Origin: Pseudoalteromonas luteoviolacea
GTDB taxonomy: Bacteria > Pseudomonadota > Gammaproteobacteria > Enterobacterales > Alteromonadaceae
Direction: 5' to 3'
Length of the DNA: 64,000 nt
Assembly (NCBI RefSeq): GCF_018100925.1
Contig: NZ_JAGJEH010000004.1
Location: 186,001 to 250,000, forward strand
In this document: positions 48,340-57,305 of the stretch, piece by piece
How positions within the stretch are numbered: position 1 is the stretch's first letter
Layout: every line of letters starts with the position of its first letter
Position numbers and translations under genes: made by a program
Notes under the pieces: model-generated
Told to the model about the DNA's origin: nothing
The model's database searches: none
What the model saw: only the letters and a program-made list of their open reading frames with translations

Positions 48340-49338
48340 TTACTGGCCATCTTTAACAACTTGCCAAAGAGAGTCGACGAAATCATGCTGTTCATCTGTA
48401 AAATGCTTAGTGACTTTAAAACCTGTTTGTTGACATAAACACTCAATATCACTTTGTGTGAATTTAAACGAGTACTCTAAATGAATGGCTTCATATGCAT
48501 CAAAATGAAACGTGCGTTGCAACGCCTCTATATATACGTCCTGTTTTTCGGTTGATAACACGTAACTTTCCATAGCACCCAAAATGGGGTTGTAAACGCC
48601 AAAGTGTTGAAACTTTTCCAACTGAAAGTTGCCACCCAGCTCTTTGTTGATTCGGTGCAGTAAGTTGAGATTAAATTGTGCTGTCAGTCCAGCTCTGTCA
48701 TTGTATGCCGCAGTGAGCTTGTTCACGTCTTTTTTCAAGTCGTAGCCGATCAGTATGTAATCTGATGCATTTAAGCTCATCCAGAGTTTTCTCAGAAAAC
48801 CTTGGCTCTGCTCACGATTAAAATTGCCAATATTAGAGCCTAAAAATAGCACCAACTGCTTGTTGCTTGATTGGCTCCTTACAAGCTTTAGCCCTTCAAA
48901 GTACTCTGCAACGACGCCATGAATCGACAGCTTGTCATCCGGTATGATGTTCTCTTGTAACATCACCATGGCTTTTTCTGAAATATCAATAGGATAGAAG
49001 TTTACTTTACAACCACTTTGTAAAAAACCATCTATAATCAACTTACTTTTGTGACCATCCCCCACGCCAAGCTCAATAATATCAATTTCTTGCTCATCAA
49101 CTAATTGTGCGAGCTGCCCGCTTATTCGGGTTAAAATTTCGACCTCTTTGGCAGTCAGGTAATAGTCTTCATGTTGAGTAATTTTCTGAAAAATTTCGCT
49201 CCCAATGTCGTCATAAAAGTACTTTGCTGACAAATGTTTTGGTGAAGCACTCAAGCCTGTCAATACCTCGATTGCCAGCTGGTCATCTTGCGTATTTTCA
49301 CCGTGCGAGTCTTGCGTGAGTAATCTGAAGTGTGTCAT
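48340..49338 (-). CDS. egtD: L-histidine N-alpha-methyltransferase EgtD
   Basis: SAM-dependent enzyme that trimethylates histidine to hercynine, first step of ergothioneine synthesis; 332 residues. Family markers are AKYFYDDIGSEIFQKITQHE near the N-terminus, the SAM loop IIELGVGDGHKSKLI, LFLGSNIGNF and the C-terminal AIHLEYSFKF. It overlaps egtB by one base (TAATG), so the two are translationally coupled. Confidence 0.95.
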   Translation of the reverse strand: MTHFRLLTQDSHGENTQDDQLAIEVLTGLSASPKHLSAKYFYDDIGSEIFQKITQHEDYYLTAKEVEILTRISGQLAQLVDEQEIDIIELGVGDGHKSKLIIDGFLQSGCKVNFYPIDISEKAMVMLQENIIPDDKLSIHGVVAEYFEGLKLVRSQSSNKQLVLFLGSNIGNFNREQSQGFLRKLWMSLNASDYILIGYDLKKDVNKLTAAYNDRAGLTAQFNLNLLHRINKELGGNFQLEKFQHFGVYNPILGAMESYVLSTEKQDVYIEALQRTFHFDAYEAIHLEYSFKFTQSDIECLCQQTGFKVTKHFTDEQHDFVDSLWQVVKDGQ

Positions 49339-50609
49339 TAAATATCCTTCGCTAATCTAATGCCTGAAAACATCCAGCGTTGATGGGGGGCAAAAAAGTT
49401 TCGGTAGCTATGGCGGTAATGATCACTGGGTGTAGCCACGCATCCACCTCTCAAAACAAACTGATTGCACATGAACTTACCATTGTATTCATTAAGCATG
49501 CCCTGATAGGGTTTGTAACCTGGGTAGCCCGAGTAGTGGCTTTTGCTCCAACACCAAACTTGCCCAAAAGGCATGTCACTTGATGTAGGATGAAAAATGT
49601 CTGCACTTTTTGCGCTTTGCGTTTTAATATTGGATATCCTCTCAAGATCAGAGCTAGCTGACAGGTAGACCTCTAGTTCCTGTTCCGTTGGCAACCTCTT
49701 GCCTTTCCAGTTGGCAAACGCATCCGCTTCAAAATAACTAATATGTGTGACAGGGAGATTGAGCGCTAATGGCATTAATCCATGCAATGTGAACTCATAC
49801 CATTCATTATCTATTTTTTGCCAATATAAAGGATGGCCAATTTTATTGTCATTTGACCATTCCCACCCCAAGCTCAGCCAAAGTTCTGCTCTGTCATACC
49901 CTCCATCTTGAATAAAGTCCAAGTACTCCCCGTTTGTAACTAACTGTTCGCTCATGGCAAATGCATAGTTGTAGCTCTTATGCTTCGGCTTTTCATTGTC
50001 GTATGCAAAACTGCTGTCTGTAGCACCGATTTCGTACATCCCCTCGTCAAATGAGCGCCAAGGTGCTGTTTCAATATGGGTATTGTCTAGAGAAGACTCA
50101 CAATAAGTGGGAGAAAGAGGATTACAACCCAAAATATATTTAATGTCCATGAGCAATAATTCCTGATGCTGTTGCTCATGATGCAATCCAATTTCTAATA
50201 AAGATAAAATGGCGCTGTCTACTTCAGCAGTCGATAAAAAGTTCACTAGCTGTTTATCTACATAATTTCGATAACTCATGATCTCGCTGACGGTTGGCCT
50301 CGAAAGTTCACCCCGCTGGCTTTGCAACCAGTGTGCGCCAGCTGACTTGTAATAAGAGTTAAACAGCGTGCGATACCCTTGATGATACCTAGAGTAATCA
50401 ACCATATGTTTTACTAGGATAACCTCTTCAAAAAACCATGTTGTATGCCCCAAATGCCATTTAGGTGGACTTACATCCGCAATGGGTTGAACTGTATAAT
50501 CCTCAACCTCAAGTCTTTCACATAGCGCAGTTGAACGCGCTCGGATCCTGAGGTATTCCGCGATTAAATGTGTAATTTTGTTATTCCTGCTCAGTTGCTG
50601 CTTACTCAT
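49338..50609 (-). CDS. egtB: Ergothioneine sulfoxide synthase EgtB
   Basis: Non-haem iron enzyme that joins a thiol (cysteine or gamma-glutamylcysteine) to hercynine; 423 residues. The N-terminal DinB-like domain supplies iron ligands in KWHLGHTTWFFEE (about 50-62) and GLHHEQQHQELLLMD (His144 and His148 type pair). The C-terminal half is a formylglycine-generating-enzyme-like domain (YEIGATDSSFAYDNEKPKH, VTHISYFEADAFANWKGKRL, FVLRGGCVATP, RWMFSGIRLAKD). EgtC and EgtE are absent here. OvoA would be fused to a methyltransferase, which it is not. Confidence 0.94.
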   Translation of the reverse strand: MSKQQLSRNNKITHLIAEYLRIRARSTALCERLEVEDYTVQPIADVSPPKWHLGHTTWFFEEVILVKHMVDYSRYHQGYRTLFNSYYKSAGAHWLQSQRGELSRPTVSEIMSYRNYVDKQLVNFLSTAEVDSAILSLLEIGLHHEQQHQELLLMDIKYILGCNPLSPTYCESSLDNTHIETAPWRSFDEGMYEIGATDSSFAYDNEKPKHKSYNYAFAMSEQLVTNGEYLDFIQDGGYDRAELWLSLGWEWSNDNKIGHPLYWQKIDNEWYEFTLHGLMPLALNLPVTHISYFEADAFANWKGKRLPTEQELEVYLSASSDLERISNIKTQSAKSADIFHPTSSDMPFGQVWCWSKSHYSGYPGYKPYQGMLNEYNGKFMCNQFVLRGGCVATPSDHYRHSYRNFFAPHQRWMFSGIRLAKDI

Positions 50610-50965
50610 AAGCTACCTAATTGAAAAGTCTTTTATGTGTTAGTCGCCGATGAATTATTCTCTCGAACATACAGGCTTTGCTTCAATTCCTGTGTAAATG
50701 ATCGTCATCCCCCCTCGCTTGTAACTGTGTAAACACCCTACAGTGCAGTAAGTTAAGATTGTATAGCGATCGACGGGTGTCAAGTTCATATCAGAAGAGA
50801 TCCCTAAATCACCAAATAAAGTCATTTCATTTTGTAGCAATCATTTGTATATCGCTTTAAAGGTATTATTCCTTATGACCTTTGAACCGTGTATGTCCGA
50901 TGCGACTTCAATTATGTCCAACTGTATTTTTAGATTTGATGTTGAGCTTTAAGTTTGCCCTAACG
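50610..50965. other. 356-base spacer upstream of egtB
   Basis: It holds the likely egtB promoter and the 3' end of the adjacent TonB receptor gene's transcript. A 61-codon open frame on the minus strand (50655-50840) has no ribosome site or family. I see no clear repeat or terminator. Confidence 0.5.
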
Positions 50966-53020
50966 TTAAAATTGGTAGCTTGTAGAGATACGTATTGCAC
51001 GAGGCTCAAACGCGTGGTGATGCACATCGTCAACTGGTGCTGCTTCATTCGCCAGCTGCGATTGATAAAAGTATGTAATATCGTGATTGCGGCTATCGGT
51101 CAAATTTAAAATATCAGCTTTTATCACCCAGTCATCAAAGCGATAACCAATACGCATATTCCAGATAGTGCTGGAACCAGATGAAACCGAATTGTCTTCA
51201 GTTAATGGGCGTTCACCGAAGTATCGAACACGGATACTGCCAAACCAATGCTGGCCTTCTTCAAAATTCAACCCTGCTTGCAACACGTGCTTTACGGTGC
51301 CAGGAATATACTTTTCATTCGCATTTTTATTGCGATATTGAGCGTCAGTATATGCATACTCAATATCGATACTCCACCATTCGCTCATTCGGAAGTACAT
51401 GGTAGCCTCAACACCCTTACGAGTTGATGCATCGGTCGGTTCAGTATTGCCAGCGTCGCCAACAAACAATAGTTCACTGTCTAAATCCAGCGCCCAAAAA
51501 GAGATAGACGTATTGACTTTGTCATCAATAAAACCTCTAAACCCTAATTCATAACCCGAGGACTCAACCAATGCATCAACTGTGTCAACGAGATCACCCG
51601 ACACAGGATCAATTTGAATCGTTGTCCCCCGCGCATCATTTGAGTGAAACCCTTGTCCGAATGACAAGTAGCTTTGCCACTGTTCAGAGAGATCATAGAT
51701 AAGACTTGCCTTTAGCGAAGTTAAATCGTCATTTCGTTTACCGCTATTGACGTTTAAATTGTGTCCATAAAAATTTTCACCAGCATTATCTGTGACGTCA
51801 AAATCAAAATAGTCGTAGCGGACCCCAAAAACAGTAGAAAAGTTATTAAACCAATCTATTTTGTTGTCCCAATATAGACTGGCACTGGACTCTTTAATGC
51901 GGTCGCTTCGAACCGTGCCCAATCTATGCCTTTGTTTAGTTTTATATAAGCCGACTTCGTCAATGTCATCAATACGAATTTGCGTACCTAACGTATTGAA
52001 CATGAGTGTATTATTCAACATGCTAGACAACTCGTAGCTAACATGACCGCCATATATTCGTCGCTCATCGACTTGCTCTAATTGATCCCCAGAATCTGCA
52101 TCATCTAAAAAATAAGTAAAGTTGGACCACAGTGCCAAACTGTAATCAATTACAAACGCTGATGCATGCCAGCTTTCATTTTCCCAGTTTGCACTAAAAC
52201 TGTATCGGTCGGACGCGCCGCCTAGCGTTTTATCTAAAGACCCTAGTGGATCTAGAATGCCTTGTTCTACGGCTCGCGCTGGTATTTGATCTGCACTATT
52301 CCATTGATTGTCATAGGCCATAAAGTTGAGCGTCATCACACCATTTTTTATAGACTTGGTGTATTTGAATAACCCATTTAATTTTTCAACGTCTTCATCC
52401 ACATCTAACCAAGGACCACGATAATTATTCCCCTCAAATGCCAAAATAGCATTGCCACCTTGTACTTGTAGGCTATCCATTAGTAACAAGCGACGAAATT
52501 CATTTTCTCCAATCGTAACTTCAGCCACTCCTTGGTTTAATACAGCCACAGTAGATAGAGATGCACCACCAGCACCACTGAAATCACCAACATCAGCGTA
52601 ATAAGCGCCTTTTTTATATGCCAAAGTAGAAATCGTTTCTGGGATCACAAAGTTCATATCTGTATAACCTTGTCCATGGCCATGAGAGCGCATATTTACT
52701 GGCATACCATCAACAAAAGTGGCAAAGTCCGTACCGTGATCCAAGCTAAACCCGCGAAGAAAGTACTGAAGCGCTTTTCCAGATCCACTGTGTTGCGTAG
52801 CAATCATACCTGGAACCAGTTCCATAATTTCACCGCTGCGTGCTAGTGGACGAACTGAGATTTCCTTTTGACCAACAACACCTTCCGAAGCCGAGATAGA
52901 GCGGCCAATTAAATTTATGTTATGACCAGAAACCGAGATCGTTTCTATATCAACATCACTGCCAGCCAATATAGGTAACGACAGCGTTCCTGATAATAAT
53001 ACCCACACACGATTCACCAT
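50966..53020 (-). CDS. TonB-dependent outer-membrane receptor
   Basis: Outer-membrane receptor of 684 residues with signal peptide (VNRVWVLLSGTLSLPILAG). The plug domain includes EIMELVPGMIATQHSGSGK, YFLRGFSLDHGTDFATFVDG and GAYYADVGDFSGAGGASL, and the barrel ends IRISTSYQF. It carries a histidine-rich NMRSHGHGQGYTDMN loop in the plug. AGGAG precedes the ATG. No Fur box is seen in the 259 bases upstream, unlike the receptor at 16656. It lies upstream of egtB on the same strand but with a 356-base gap. Substrate is unknown. Confidence 0.9.
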   Translation of the reverse strand: MVNRVWVLLSGTLSLPILAGSDVDIETISVSGHNINLIGRSISASEGVVGQKEISVRPLARSGEIMELVPGMIATQHSGSGKALQYFLRGFSLDHGTDFATFVDGMPVNMRSHGHGQGYTDMNFVIPETISTLAYKKGAYYADVGDFSGAGGASLSTVAVLNQGVAEVTIGENEFRRLLLMDSLQVQGGNAILAFEGNNYRGPWLDVDEDVEKLNGLFKYTKSIKNGVMTLNFMAYDNQWNSADQIPARAVEQGILDPLGSLDKTLGGASDRYSFSANWENESWHASAFVIDYSLALWSNFTYFLDDADSGDQLEQVDERRIYGGHVSYELSSMLNNTLMFNTLGTQIRIDDIDEVGLYKTKQRHRLGTVRSDRIKESSASLYWDNKIDWFNNFSTVFGVRYDYFDFDVTDNAGENFYGHNLNVNSGKRNDDLTSLKASLIYDLSEQWQSYLSFGQGFHSNDARGTTIQIDPVSGDLVDTVDALVESSGYELGFRGFIDDKVNTSISFWALDLDSELLFVGDAGNTEPTDASTRKGVEATMYFRMSEWWSIDIEYAYTDAQYRNKNANEKYIPGTVKHVLQAGLNFEEGQHWFGSIRVRYFGERPLTEDNSVSSGSSTIWNMRIGYRFDDWVIKADILNLTDSRNHDITYFYQSQLANEAAPVDDVHHHAFEPRAIRISTSYQF

Positions 53021-53279
53021 TGATTTGCACTCCTGAGTACCTAGCTCAATATTCAGTTCAAGGCACTTTTAGCTGTTGAGGCTGCAAGCACATATCGCCA
53101 ATTAACTCTTTATTCATTGTGCCTAAATAGCCCGATTGGAAATATGCTTGAGAAACCGCTTTTCATGTCAGATCGTCCTTAACCTATTGAATAACCGCAA
53201 CTGTCACAATTGATAGCGTATCAGGATTCTCTTCGCTCCTTGTTCGTGCCAAGTTGGGCTATCTCAACTATAGTTTTCA

Positions 53280-54560
53280 ATGGTATATCATCTTGCAGGC
53301 ACAGCTATGGGCCAACATACTCAATCAACACCACTGTTAGATAATTTACAATTGCTGCTAAAAGAGCTTAGAGAGCCCGCCGCAGTGTTTGATAACCGTG
53401 GGCAAAAGATCTTCGCCAATAGAGTGTGGCAATTCACTAAGCAAACATCCCAAAATGCGGTTCAGACACTGGTATCTGAGCGGAACCGACAATCTCACGA
53501 GTGTCAAATTGAAGGCGGCAATGCCTCTATTGCACAAGTGTCGAACTATCAGGTTGTGATCTTCTTTCAAGAGCAATCGTATTACGACCTTAAGGACAAG
53601 ATCCTAAAGAGTATCTTGGGCTGTGTAGATTGCGAAGAAAGCATATTTACTTCTATCACTCGTGTTTTGGGCGAACTACTTGGCTGGCGTTGGGTGGCAG
53701 TCAATAAATTTAAACCTGACTGTACAGTTGAAGTATTAGCTCATTGGGACACAAACCAACTGGTGGACAATTTTACCTATTCACTTGCAGGTGTTCCCTG
53801 TGAGTCTGTCGAACAAACCCAGAAGTTTACGCGATTTGAAAACCTCACCGAGCTATTCCCAAACGACACTCACATACAAGAAATTGGCGCACAAGTATAC
53901 GCAGGGTATGTCTACAAAGACTCTAGAGGGTGTGTCGTGGGGCATATTTTTTTGATGCATGATAATAGTTTCGTAAATTGGTCACTGGCAGAAGACGTTT
54001 TACACATGGCATCAGTGATCATCGGAAAAGCGATTTCATTGCAACAAAAAGAGCAAGAAGTACAGAAACACAAACACCTCGCAGAGCGAGATAATCTCAC
54101 TGGCGTATTCAATCAATTGGCATTTGATAGAGATATCGCAGCAGCTTTTAAAGCGCAAACAACGGATAGTAAAAACCAATTCGTCATAGCTGTTATTGAC
54201 CTAGATGGAATGAAACAAATTAATGATCAACTGGGTCATCAGCAAGGAGACAAATTGCTGCAAACTTTTGCCCAAGAGCTCACAGCTGCGTGCCGAGATA
54301 GTGACAGAGCTTACAGGATAGGCGGCGACGAATTTGTCGTTATTTACTACCTCGCTAACTTAGACTTAGCAAAAGTACTCAAAGAACGCTTAAATCAGGC
54401 TATTGCAAACGTTGTTGCAAGAGGTTTTGAGCAAGTAGGTGCTAGTATCGGATTTGCGGCCTCCAGCGAAGGTGATAAAACGGCCAAGGGTATTTTTGCC
54501 TTAGCCGATGAACGGATGTATCAGGACAAACGCTTGAACAAGCAAAATATGCGCAAGTGA
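53280..54560 (+). CDS. Diguanylate cyclase with N-terminal sensor region
   Basis: A 426-residue GGDEF protein that makes cyclic di-GMP from two GTP. The active site is RIGGDEFVV (about 348-352). An intact inhibitory site RDSD lies five residues before it. The N-terminal region looks like PAS (LLKELREPAAVFDNRGQKIF) and GAF (about 130-260) sensors with no membrane helix. The start is uncertain: ATG 53280 and ATG 53307 are both possible, neither with a strong ribosome site. Confidence 0.92.
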   Translation: MVYHLAGTAMGQHTQSTPLLDNLQLLLKELREPAAVFDNRGQKIFANRVWQFTKQTSQNAVQTLVSERNRQSHECQIEGGNASIAQVSNYQVVIFFQEQSYYDLKDKILKSILGCVDCEESIFTSITRVLGELLGWRWVAVNKFKPDCTVEVLAHWDTNQLVDNFTYSLAGVPCESVEQTQKFTRFENLTELFPNDTHIQEIGAQVYAGYVYKDSRGCVVGHIFLMHDNSFVNWSLAEDVLHMASVIIGKAISLQQKEQEVQKHKHLAERDNLTGVFNQLAFDRDIAAAFKAQTTDSKNQFVIAVIDLDGMKQINDQLGHQQGDKLLQTFAQELTAACRDSDRAYRIGGDEFVVIYYLANLDLAKVLKERLNQAIANVVARGFEQVGASIGFAASSEGDKTAKGIFALADERMYQDKRLNKQNMRK

Positions 54561-54600
54561 ATACACCAACAATGATAATACCTATCATTGTTGGTGTATT
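54560..54600 (+). terminator. Long perfect hairpin after the diguanylate cyclase gene
   Basis: A perfect 18-bp inverted repeat (54560-54577 against 54583-54600) with a five-base loop begins at the last base of the stop codon. It lacks a T-run and lies 20 bases before the next gene, so it may be an attenuator or stabilising structure rather than a terminator. Confidence 0.6.
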
Positions 54601-54620
54601 CACTCAGAAGGGGTTAATCA

Positions 54621-55190
54621 ATGCCAGTGCAGCAGCTTTTATACCAAGATGCTTCCTTACGTGTCTGTGAGCTTTATGATGCAATATTGGAACAATTTAA
54701 ACTTGAACACTTGCCCAACTGGGCACTTTACCTAGGTAATGACTATAGCTCACTTAAAGTTACCTGCGCTATTTGGGCTGATTTATATCAAAACGGAACT
54801 TTGCCTGTGTTATTAAAAGAGCTCATCATGTTCACGGTATCACGTGAACAAGCCTCACCTTATTGTGCAGAGTTACACGCATACAATACACTATTTCTTG
54901 CAAAAAACTTAGACTATGACGCCTTGATCGAGATCGTCGACAATAAATCTCAAGGAGTCGTTCCTGAGCAATATCACTGCGCTATTACGGTGGCCAAAAA
55001 CCGCAGTCAAGGATTATGCAATTTTGTCATTGATGACCAAGCTTCATTGCTTTCTTGTGGTTTCAACCAAGCACAAGTCGTTGAAATCATGGCGACCTGT
55101 GCACATGCAATGTTTTTGTCGACTTTAACTCTCGCGCTTAACATCCCTATTGACCCCGACAAAAAAGTCCCCGGTTTTAGGCTCAAATAG
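54621..55190 (+). CDS. AhpD/carboxymuconolactone-decarboxylase-fold protein, Cys replaced by Ser
   Basis: A 189-residue protein of the AhpD fold. Its motif is E67-x11-S79-x2-C82-x3-H86 (KELIMFTVSREQASPYCAEL then H), so the first cysteine of the usual E-x11-C-x2-C-x3-H is Ser. One-cysteine members are known in the fold; peroxidase activity through a disulfide is therefore unlikely. It follows the diguanylate cyclase at 60 bases. Confidence 0.8.
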   Translation: MPVQQLLYQDASLRVCELYDAILEQFKLEHLPNWALYLGNDYSSLKVTCAIWADLYQNGTLPVLLKELIMFTVSREQASPYCAELHAYNTLFLAKNLDYDALIEIVDNKSQGVVPEQYHCAITVAKNRSQGLCNFVIDDQASLLSCGFNQAQVVEIMATCAHAMFLSTLTLALNIPIDPDKKVPGFRLK

Positions 55191-55210
55191 CCTGCCTTTA
55201 GCTACTTACC

Positions 55211-55762
55211 TCAAAAAAGTCGCGTAAAAGAAAGGCTAATGAAATCCAGCCCCGGATTGGGACGCTTTATCCCTGCATTAGAATAATGTAAATAGCGTAA
55301 GGCGATAATATCCTTATTCTTTTCACCAAACTTCATCGCAACTCCAATTCTATCTTCAAACTGTAAGTGACTACCGATGTTTTTCCCAACAAATACCTTA
55401 TTTTTTACATACGCCACGCCAATACCAAGCTCAGCAAAAATTGCAGCGCCATTTTTTAAACTCATTACCTGATAGTGAAGTATTGGAGAAATGGCAAACA
55501 CCAGATTAGTTTCCTTGATATGGTATTTTTCCCTATCCCATAGGTTGATGCTTGCTTCAAGTGATACATCGAAACTCGCCAACAAATCAGACGAGGTCAT
55601 TAGCCTTTCCAAGTAAGCTAGCTTAACGCCCGAAGCCCCGCCTTCCCCTTGAATATAATCAATGGCTAATGCACTTCCTCTACTTTGACTTTGCGCAGAA
55701 TACACGCTTATTGCGACCAAGAGTAACGCAATAAAAGTGCTCTGAGATTTGACTGCTGACAT
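55211..55762 (-). CDS. PagL-type lipid A 3-O-deacylase
   Basis: Outer-membrane eight-stranded barrel of 183 residues that removes the 3-O acyl chain of lipid A. The signal peptide is TFIALLLVAISVYSAQS. The signature RYLHYSNAGIKRPNPGLDF contains His159 and Ser161 of the active site; at the spacing of the third catalytic residue (Glu140 in P. aeruginosa PagL) there is Asp173. The C-terminal Phe is typical. It follows the glutaredoxin-like gene by five bases, so they are probably co-transcribed. Confidence 0.88.
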   Translation of the reverse strand: MSAVKSQSTFIALLLVAISVYSAQSQSRGSALAIDYIQGEGGASGVKLAYLERLMTSSDLLASFDVSLEASINLWDREKYHIKETNLVFAISPILHYQVMSLKNGAAIFAELGIGVAYVKNKVFVGKNIGSHLQFEDRIGVAMKFGEKNKDIIALRYLHYSNAGIKRPNPGLDFISLSFTRLF

Positions 55763-55767
55763 CACCT

Positions 55768-56109
55768 CTATTCACCAGAGCACTCTGAATCGGCAGCATC
55801 ACTGTCATTGGTGAGCAAAAGGTAGTCAATTATATCTTGTGATTCATACATCCAATTGTCAGCACCTTCTCCCCTAACCAACAAACAGGGAACTTGCCGT
55901 TTACCCCCATGTTTAATCAATTCGGTTTCATACTCAGCACTGTCTGTAATATTTCTTAGTTCAATGTTAATGTTGTGGGCTTTTAGTGCGCCAAGTACAT
56001 AGTGGCAGTAGGGACAACTGGGCCTATAATAAAGTGATAGTTTTTGATGTGTCTGATTAAAACCTGTAGAACGTGTTTTTGAAACTTTGGTTGCTATATT
56101 CACTTTCAT
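55768..56109 (-). CDS. Glutaredoxin-like protein
   Basis: A 113-residue thioredoxin-fold protein with the dithiol site CPYC (Cys32, Cys35, in LYYRPSCPYCHYVLG) and the glutaredoxin cis-proline region KRQVPCLLV, then SQDIIDYL. There is an extra Cys next to the cis-proline and an unusual acidic tail (NDSDAADSECSGE). The start is the ATG at 56109; a GTG directly before it is also possible. It pairs with pagL on the same strand. Confidence 0.9.
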   Translation of the reverse strand: MKVNIATKVSKTRSTGFNQTHQKLSLYYRPSCPYCHYVLGALKAHNINIELRNITDSAEYETELIKHGGKRQVPCLLVRGEGADNWMYESQDIIDYLLLTNDSDAADSECSGE

Positions 56110-56294
56110 CACCGCATATATTTAATTGGAGATAAAAGTATAAAAAAAACTGTATTCTGGTTTTTCCCCGAAAGTTCTAACAATTTGACTAATCGTTTTT
56201 ATTTAACATTGCAATATCGAACAACTCGCCATGCACAGAGAGCATGGATTATTATCTCACCAGCAACATTCCTTTATTAAAATCTGTGTCGCTC

Positions 56295-57167
56295 TTAGTA
56301 GGCGACATTTATTGCCGCTTTTCTATAGGCAGAAGGCGCCAAATCATAAAATTGCTTAAATGCTCGACTAAATGCCGCATCAGACTGATACCCTGCACTC
56401 AGCGCAATGTCAAAAATGCTTCTGTCGCTTTGCGCCAGTTGGTTTGCGGCCCAAATCATGCGCCACTGTGTCATATATGTACCAGGAGACTGGCCAATAA
56501 TGTGGTTAAAACACGCAATAAATTTACTGCGAGACAAGCCAGCAGCATGTGCAAGTTGCTTTACTGTCCAAGGCGAAGAGAAATCTTTATGAAAAACGGC
56601 CAGTGACTTCGACAAATGTGGATGAGCTAACCCTGCGATTAACCCTCTATCAACAAAACTTGAGTTCAACACATATCGTAAAATGAGCGTAAATAGCAAT
56701 TCTGTCAAAGACTTTGCCGCTACGTTTGCTCCATATTCCTTACTATTTACTTCTTGTACTAACATCTGCATCACCATGGCCAACCTTCTGGACTCAGACA
56801 TGTGTTCTTTTTTAATAACAATTACGTCGGGCAAGCTATCTAAGAAGGGTTTGTTGTAAATCGCTAAGAATTCAAAATAGCCGCAAATCAAAGTTGTTGT
56901 TTGGGGGATTTGAGCATGAGCACTTTTGAGTGTGTGGTGGTGAGTCGGCCGTAATATCGCGATGAAATCCCCCTCTTTCAGATGATAGTCATTGTTTGCT
57001 GTAGAAATAACACATTCACCCCTTTCGATGTAATGAAATGGCATCCGATCGCGATTTAATGCTTCAAAATCATGAAATGCATTTTGAAACGTCGGGTGGT
57101 TAATGACGCTACCTGTGTAGCGAAATCCTGACAAAATAATATCAATTAGATCTTTGGTATAAGCCAT
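56295..57167 (-). CDS. AraC-family regulator, RclR-like with missing first cysteine
   Basis: A 290-residue regulator with an N-terminal cupin-like domain and a C-terminal double HTH (WTVKQLAHAAGLSRSKFIAC, FDIALSAGYQSDAAFSRAFK). It resembles E. coli RclR, the hypochlorous-acid sensor. The RclR His42 equivalent is His45 (FHYIERGEC) and the Cys89 equivalent is Cys95 (LICGYFEF), but the Cys21 position (in RYTGSVINH) has no cysteine. It lies downstream of the DUF417-DUF4331 pair on the same strand, after a 30-base palindrome. Confidence 0.88.
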   Translation of the reverse strand: MAYTKDLIDIILSGFRYTGSVINHPTFQNAFHDFEALNRDRMPFHYIERGECVISTANNDYHLKEGDFIAILRPTHHHTLKSAHAQIPQTTTLICGYFEFLAIYNKPFLDSLPDVIVIKKEHMSESRRLAMVMQMLVQEVNSKEYGANVAAKSLTELLFTLILRYVLNSSFVDRGLIAGLAHPHLSKSLAVFHKDFSSPWTVKQLAHAAGLSRSKFIACFNHIIGQSPGTYMTQWRMIWAANQLAQSDRSIFDIALSAGYQSDAAFSRAFKQFYDLAPSAYRKAAINVAY

Positions 57168-57249
57168 AATATCGTACCTAAGATATCAGATTGCAATACA
57201 CACTTAGTATATTTAAGTGGCTGTTTAAGCGAAGGCTTTCATACCCATA

Positions 57250-57279
57250 ATGGTGCATCTCAAAATTGAGAAACACCAT
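57250..57279. promoter_or_regulatory. 30-bp interrupted palindrome between AraC and DUF4331 genes
   Basis: Arms ATGGTG..TCTCAA and TTGAGA..CACCAT are perfect inverted repeats around a central AA, with non-matching CA/AA at the joint. It lies 26 bases after the DUF4331 stop and 83 bases before the AraC start. It could be a terminator without T-run or an operator for the regulator. Confidence 0.5.
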
Positions 57280-57305
57280 GGTCGGGGTAAAATATAATTA
57301 GCCTA

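Noticed and set aside
50655..50840. 61-codon open frame in the egtB upstream spacer
   Set aside because: No ribosome site, unusual composition, position inside the likely egtB promoter.
53021..53279. Search for a Fur or Zur box upstream of the second TonB receptor
   Set aside because: No match to a GATAAT-type palindrome or to a Zur-like site was seen in these 259 bases.
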